Below are positions 25,128 to 28,580 of a stretch of 28,580 nt of DNA, in pieces. Each line of letters begins with the position of its first letter. Position 1 is the first letter of the stretch. The notes under the pieces were generated by a model, which was given only the letters and a program-made list of their open reading frames with translations, was not told where the DNA came from and ran no database searches. Source of the stretch: CAYJAD01 sp964370675 (GTDB lineage Bacteria; Desulfobacterota; Desulfovibrionia; Desulfovibrionales; Desulfovibrionaceae); NCBI GenBank assembly GCA_964370675.1, contig CAYJKC010000027.1:1-28580 (forward strand). The letters are read 5' to 3'. Position numbers and translations under genes: made by a program.

Positions 25128-25823
25128 TTATGCAGTTTTTTTCTTCTTGCCAATGTTGGCAAAAAGTTCTCTTCTAGTCATGGGGCTTATTTCTGCTACA
25201 GCCTTGGGGAAGATTTCTCCCGGTGTATAGGGGTAGAGATAAATTACCCGAACAGAACCCACATCTCCTAGCTGTGCTTGGGGATATTTGGGCAGAACTT
25301 CCTTAAGTCTAGCTTCTGCCATGGCAGTAATTTCTGCCTCATCACCAAAGCTCATAGCTCCGGTAGGACAAGTTAGCACGCAAGCAGGTAACTTGCCTTC
25401 TTGGATGCGATCAATGCACATATCGCATTTTACTGCAACCTTATCTTCTCTTTGACGTGGAATGTCATAAGGGCAATATTCACGAATTGTAGCAAAGTCG
25501 GCATCCTTTGTTTTTTCTGTAAAAACAACAGCACCGGTTTTTTCATCATGAATGATTGCATCTTCTGCTGCATAAAAGCAAGGTGGATCAACGCAATGTC
25601 GGCATTGCTCGGGGAAGAATACCCAGTCAATTTTTTCCTTGCCTTCTGGTTGTAATTCCTTAAAACGTACAAGCTTTAGGGTTGTTCCTGACAAATCCTT
25701 GGGGTTTTGATGTGAACCCCAATTTTTTGTTTCTTCTGCAGGAAGGTCCTTCCATTGTTTGCAAGCCACTTGGCAACCACGACAGGCAGTACATAATGTT
25801 AAGTCTACAAAAAAAGCTTTCAT
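25128..25823 (-). CDS. fdhB: Formate dehydrogenase beta subunit, iron-sulfur electron-transfer protein
   Basis: A 231-residue ferredoxin-like subunit that carries electrons from FdhA to a periplasmic acceptor such as a cytochrome c3. Twelve cysteines in cluster positions: Cys11, 14, 17, 21 (CTACRGCQVAC); Cys74, 77, 82 (CRHCVDPPC); Cys117 (EYCPYDIPR); Cys133, 136, 148, 152 (CDMCIDRIQ, then CVLTCPTGAM). This is enough for three [4Fe-4S] clusters, as in the Desulfovibrio two-subunit enzyme, not the four of E. coli FdnH. There is no C-terminal membrane anchor, so the complex should be soluble. No signal peptide, so it presumably crosses the membrane with FdhA by the Tat system. One base after the fdhA stop, with a strong AAGGTGG site. 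Confidence 0.93.
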   Translation of the reverse strand: MKAFFVDLTLCTACRGCQVACKQWKDLPAEETKNWGSHQNPKDLSGTTLKLVRFKELQPEGKEKIDWVFFPEQCRHCVDPPCFYAAEDAIIHDEKTGAVVFTEKTKDADFATIREYCPYDIPRQREDKVAVKCDMCIDRIQEGKLPACVLTCPTGAMSFGDEAEITAMAEARLKEVLPKYPQAQLGDVGSVRVIYLYPYTPGEIFPKAVAEISPMTRRELFANIGKKKKTA

Positions 25824-25824
25824 A

Positions 25825-28580
25825 TTACACCACCTTTTCGATATTAACCATAAATGCCTTGCTTTCCGGAATACCTACGTTGGGGTCACCCACAGCAGGA
25901 GTTAGCAAGTTGGCAGAATCGCCCCCATCTTGTGGGTTGTGCCATCCAAAGTGCCATGGGAATCCAACCATATGTACAGGTTTGCCCTTAATCATAAAGG
26001 GTTGAATTCTTTCACTCACAATAGCAACGGCAATAACTTCACCGCGGATGGAAGATATTTTTACCTTATCTCCATTGGCAATACCACGAATCTTAGCAAG
26101 GTCGTTGCTAATTTCAGCAAAGAGCTGGGGTTCGCATTCTAATAGCCATGGCATACGGCGGGTCATAAGACCTGTTTGCCAATGTTCGGTTACACGATAG
26201 GTTGTGCCCACAAAGGGATATTTTGTTGTATCCTTAGAAAGCTTAACTCCCTCTGCAATAAATGCCACAGGGCTATTGAATTGCTTGGAGAAAGGATGTG
26301 ACTTAACAGGACTTTCCATTGGTTCATAGTATTCTGGCATGGGGCCATCGGCAAGACCTTGACCAAATAATGTACCATGTCCATTAGCGCGCATAATAAA
26401 CGGATGCTTGGTGCCAGGTGCACCACCACCGTCAATAACGTCGCCCACCCATTTGCCATCTTGCCACATTACAACGGCTTTTTCTTTGTTATATGGCTGA
26501 CCTTTGGCGTCAACAGAGGCACGGTTATAAACAATACGTCTGTTTACAGGCCAAGCAAATGACCAATTAGGGTAGAGGTTAATTTTATTTTGCATTTCGG
26601 TTTGTGTAGCATCACGGCGTGCCATCATATTGCCTGCTTCAGTCCATGAACCAGCATGCAGCCAGTTTCCACTAGCTGTTGAGCCATCATTTTGCAATAC
26701 AACGAAGTTTGGTACTTGTGTGCCGGCTTTATAAACCTTATCGCCAATTTTTACATCCTTTACAAAATAGCCATTCATAAGTTTTGCAACTTTTGCAGCT
26801 GAGAAGGCATGCCCATCACCCCATAGGTCAATGCCTAGGTTGACGATAGGTTCTGGATATGCTCCACCTTCTTCTTTGTAAAGTCTTTGTAGTTCCATGG
26901 CTAACCAATACATGATTTCGCCATCAGGTTGTGTACCTTCTTTGGGCTTTGGTCCTGCATAACGCCATTGCATCCAACGACCAGAGTTTACAACGGAACC
27001 TTCTTTTTCATTAAAGGCAGCACATGGTAGGAAGAATACTTCTGTCCCAATGGTCTTGGGGTCCATACCTGGACCCTTCCAGAAGGATGAAGTTTCATTT
27101 TCATAAAGGTTTACATTTACAAGCCAATCAAGCTTTTTAAAACCATCGCGGGCGGTGTTTACATCTGGACCGCCACAAGTGGGGTTCATGCCCCAAGCAA
27201 ATAAACCTTGTATATTCCCCTTAGCTATTTCACCAATAATGCTCATCCAGTAGTAATCGGTCATTTTTACACCGGCATCGGCTTTGGGGAAGTAAGTAAA
27301 GGATTTTTGTACATCGTCATTGGGGTACAAGCTCTTAAAAAAGCTTGCTGCATATTTACCACGATGTTGCCACCAGTTAACACTTTTGGGGTCATTAGAC
27401 ACAGGAGTTGTGGCTTTGACATATTCATCAAAAGTTTGATGGGTGGACTTTGCTACGGGCAAATAACCGGGGTAGATGTGTGAAAGTAAGGCTTGGTCGG
27501 TGGAGCCTTGTACATTGGACTCACCACGCAATGCGTTTACTCCACCACCTGCTATACCTACGTTACCAAGTAATAACTGTACCATAGCCATGGTGCGGAT
27601 ATTTTGCACCCCGTATGTATGTTGAGTCCAACCCATGGCATACATGATGGTTCCGGCTTTATTTGGCTTACCAGTGGCAGCGTATAACTTAAATATCTCC
27701 TCAAGATCCTTAGTGGAAACACCTGTCATATCTGACACTGTTTTAAGGTCATAACGTTCGTAGTGCTTTTTCATAACATTAAGAACGCAAAGAGGATTTT
27801 TAAGCGTGTCATCACGCAATGGAACTTTTTTGTCGTCTACCTGGAAGGACCATTTAGACTTATCATAACTACGTGTTTTGGGGTCATAGCCTACGAATAG
27901 ACCATCTTTGAAGGAATAGTCTTTATTTACTAACATGGCAGCATTGGTATAATTGCGTACATATTCGTCAAAATAAAGCTTATTGTCGAGAATGTATTTA
28001 ATTAAACCGCCAAGGAAGGCTATATCAGAACCTGAGCGTATATGTGCATGTTTATCACAGCGTGCTGAGGTGCGTGTAAAGCGGGGGTCAACGTGGATGG
28101 CCTTAGCGCCTTTTTTTTGTGCCTTAGTAACCCATTTGAATGATATAGGGTGATTTTCCGCAGCGTTTGAGCCCATAATGAGAATGCAATCGGCATTTTC
28201 AATATCAGCCCAGTGGTTGGTCATACAACCGCGTCCAAACGACTCTGCCAGAGCCGCTACAGTGGAGCTGTGTCAGAGGCGGGCTTGGTGCTCAATATAA
28301 ATGAGCCCAAGAGAACGCATCATGGCTTGTAAAGCCCAGCATTCCTCTGTATCAAGGGCAGCTGAACCAAAGGAAGCCATACCAAGGGTACGATTGACCA
28401 TTTGCCCCTTAGCATTTTTAACCATGAAGGTTTCGTCACGGGTTTTCTTGATGCGTTTGGCTATTTCTTTAATCATCCACTCCCAGCTAACTTCCTTCCA
28501 CTCGGTGGAATTGGGCGCGCGGTAAAGCGGAGATTTTGGCCTTGCATCGTTTTCAGAAACCTGAATGGATGCTGCACCTT
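25825..28580 (-). CDS. fdhA: Formate dehydrogenase alpha subunit, selenocysteine-containing Mo/W enzyme (5' end outside the window)
   Basis: Oxidises formate to CO2 at a Mo- or W-bis-molybdopterin guanine dinucleotide centre. The frame is interrupted only by a TGA at 28275-28273, in the exact place of selenocysteine: ARL-Sec-HSSTVAALAESFGRG, with the invariant His following. Both sides are highly conserved; upstream the frame runs open to the window end (VSENDARPKSPLYRAP and TEWKEVSWEWMIKEI). Downstream come NHWADIENADCILIMGSNAAENHP, GGGVNALRGESNVQGSTD and FAWGMNPTCGG. About 917 residues are present. From homologues, where Sec is near residue 190, roughly 90 N-terminal residues (Tat signal and first [4Fe-4S] motif) are missing. 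It must be read through as a single gene; splitting it at the TGA would be an error. Paired with fdhB. Confidence 0.95.
28238..28258 (-). promoter_or_regulatory. Candidate SECIS hairpin for selenocysteine insertion in fdhA
   Basis: Fourteen bases after the recoded TGA the mRNA can form a 9-bp stem, AGCGGCTCT with AGAGTCGTT (two G-U pairs), around the loop GGC. Bacterial SECIS elements lie inside the coding region directly after the UGA, with the loop about 20 to 25 bases downstream, which matches here. The loop differs from the E. coli fdhF loop, as expected for a different SelB. Position and pairing are seen; function is inferred. Confidence 0.55.

Noticed and set aside
28273..28275. TGA inside fdhA as a nonsense mutation or gene boundary
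   Set aside because: Both flanks are in one frame and match the conserved selenocysteine site of formate dehydrogenases exactly, so this is recoding rather than a broken gene or two genes.

Overview
The window looks like a chromosomal piece from an AT-rich, anaerobic member of the Desulfovibrio group. The best evidence is at the right edge: a two-gene periplasmic-type formate dehydrogenase (fdhA with an in-frame UGA selenocysteine codon, and fdhB with 12 cysteines, enough for three [4Fe-4S] clusters). This matches the two-subunit W/Mo enzymes of Desulfovibrio rather than the four-cluster FdnH of E. coli. The many-PAS sensor kinase and cysteine-rich PAS chemoreceptor also fit such a lifestyle. 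The organism call is an inference from gene content, not a database match.

Layout, left to right: a partial tRNA-Ala(GGC) and a CDF metal transporter on the minus strand (1-1106). Next, a plus-strand trio gmd, rfbB and a GT2 glycosyltransferase (1340-4591). Facing it is a long, tightly packed minus-strand run (16750 down to 4628) of thirteen genes: an ABC flippase-like transporter, fdtA, a ketoacyl-ACP synthase III, an acyl carrier protein, a NeuD-like hexapeptide acyltransferase, a five-bladed beta-propeller protein, a FemAB/BioF2-like acyltransferase, a CgeB-like glycosyltransferase, a GNAT acetyltransferase, a second CgeB-like glycosyltransferase, a DUF1796 protein, fdtB and a GT2. Two more glycosyltransferases (Caps_synth/GT32-like and GT8) lie behind it (18855-16865). 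Then follow a large hybrid histidine kinase, a methyl-accepting chemotaxis protein, and fdhB-fdhA (cut by the window end).

How the genes fit together: RfbB makes dTDP-4-keto-6-deoxyglucose. FdtA isomerises it to a 3-keto sugar and FdtB aminates C3, giving dTDP-3-amino-3,6-dideoxy-hexose (Fuc3N or Qui3N). A private ACP and KAS III beside fdtA suggest the amine gets a made-to-order acyl group longer than acetyl, placed by one of three candidate acyltransferases. Gmd supplies GDP-4-keto-6-deoxymannose, but the enzyme that finishes that sugar is not here. Up to six glycosyltransferases assemble the glycan and the ABC transporter probably flips it across the inner membrane. No priming transferase, Wzy polymerase, oligosaccharyltransferase or RmlA is in the window, so whether this is an O-antigen, a capsule or a protein-glycosylation locus is open.

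The most interesting unit is the fdtA-KASIII-ACP-acyltransferase block, a candidate pathway for an unusual N-acyl dideoxy-amino sugar. Next come the FdtA active site, which matches neither known stereochemical type, and the recoded UGA of fdhA with a hairpin in SECIS position.
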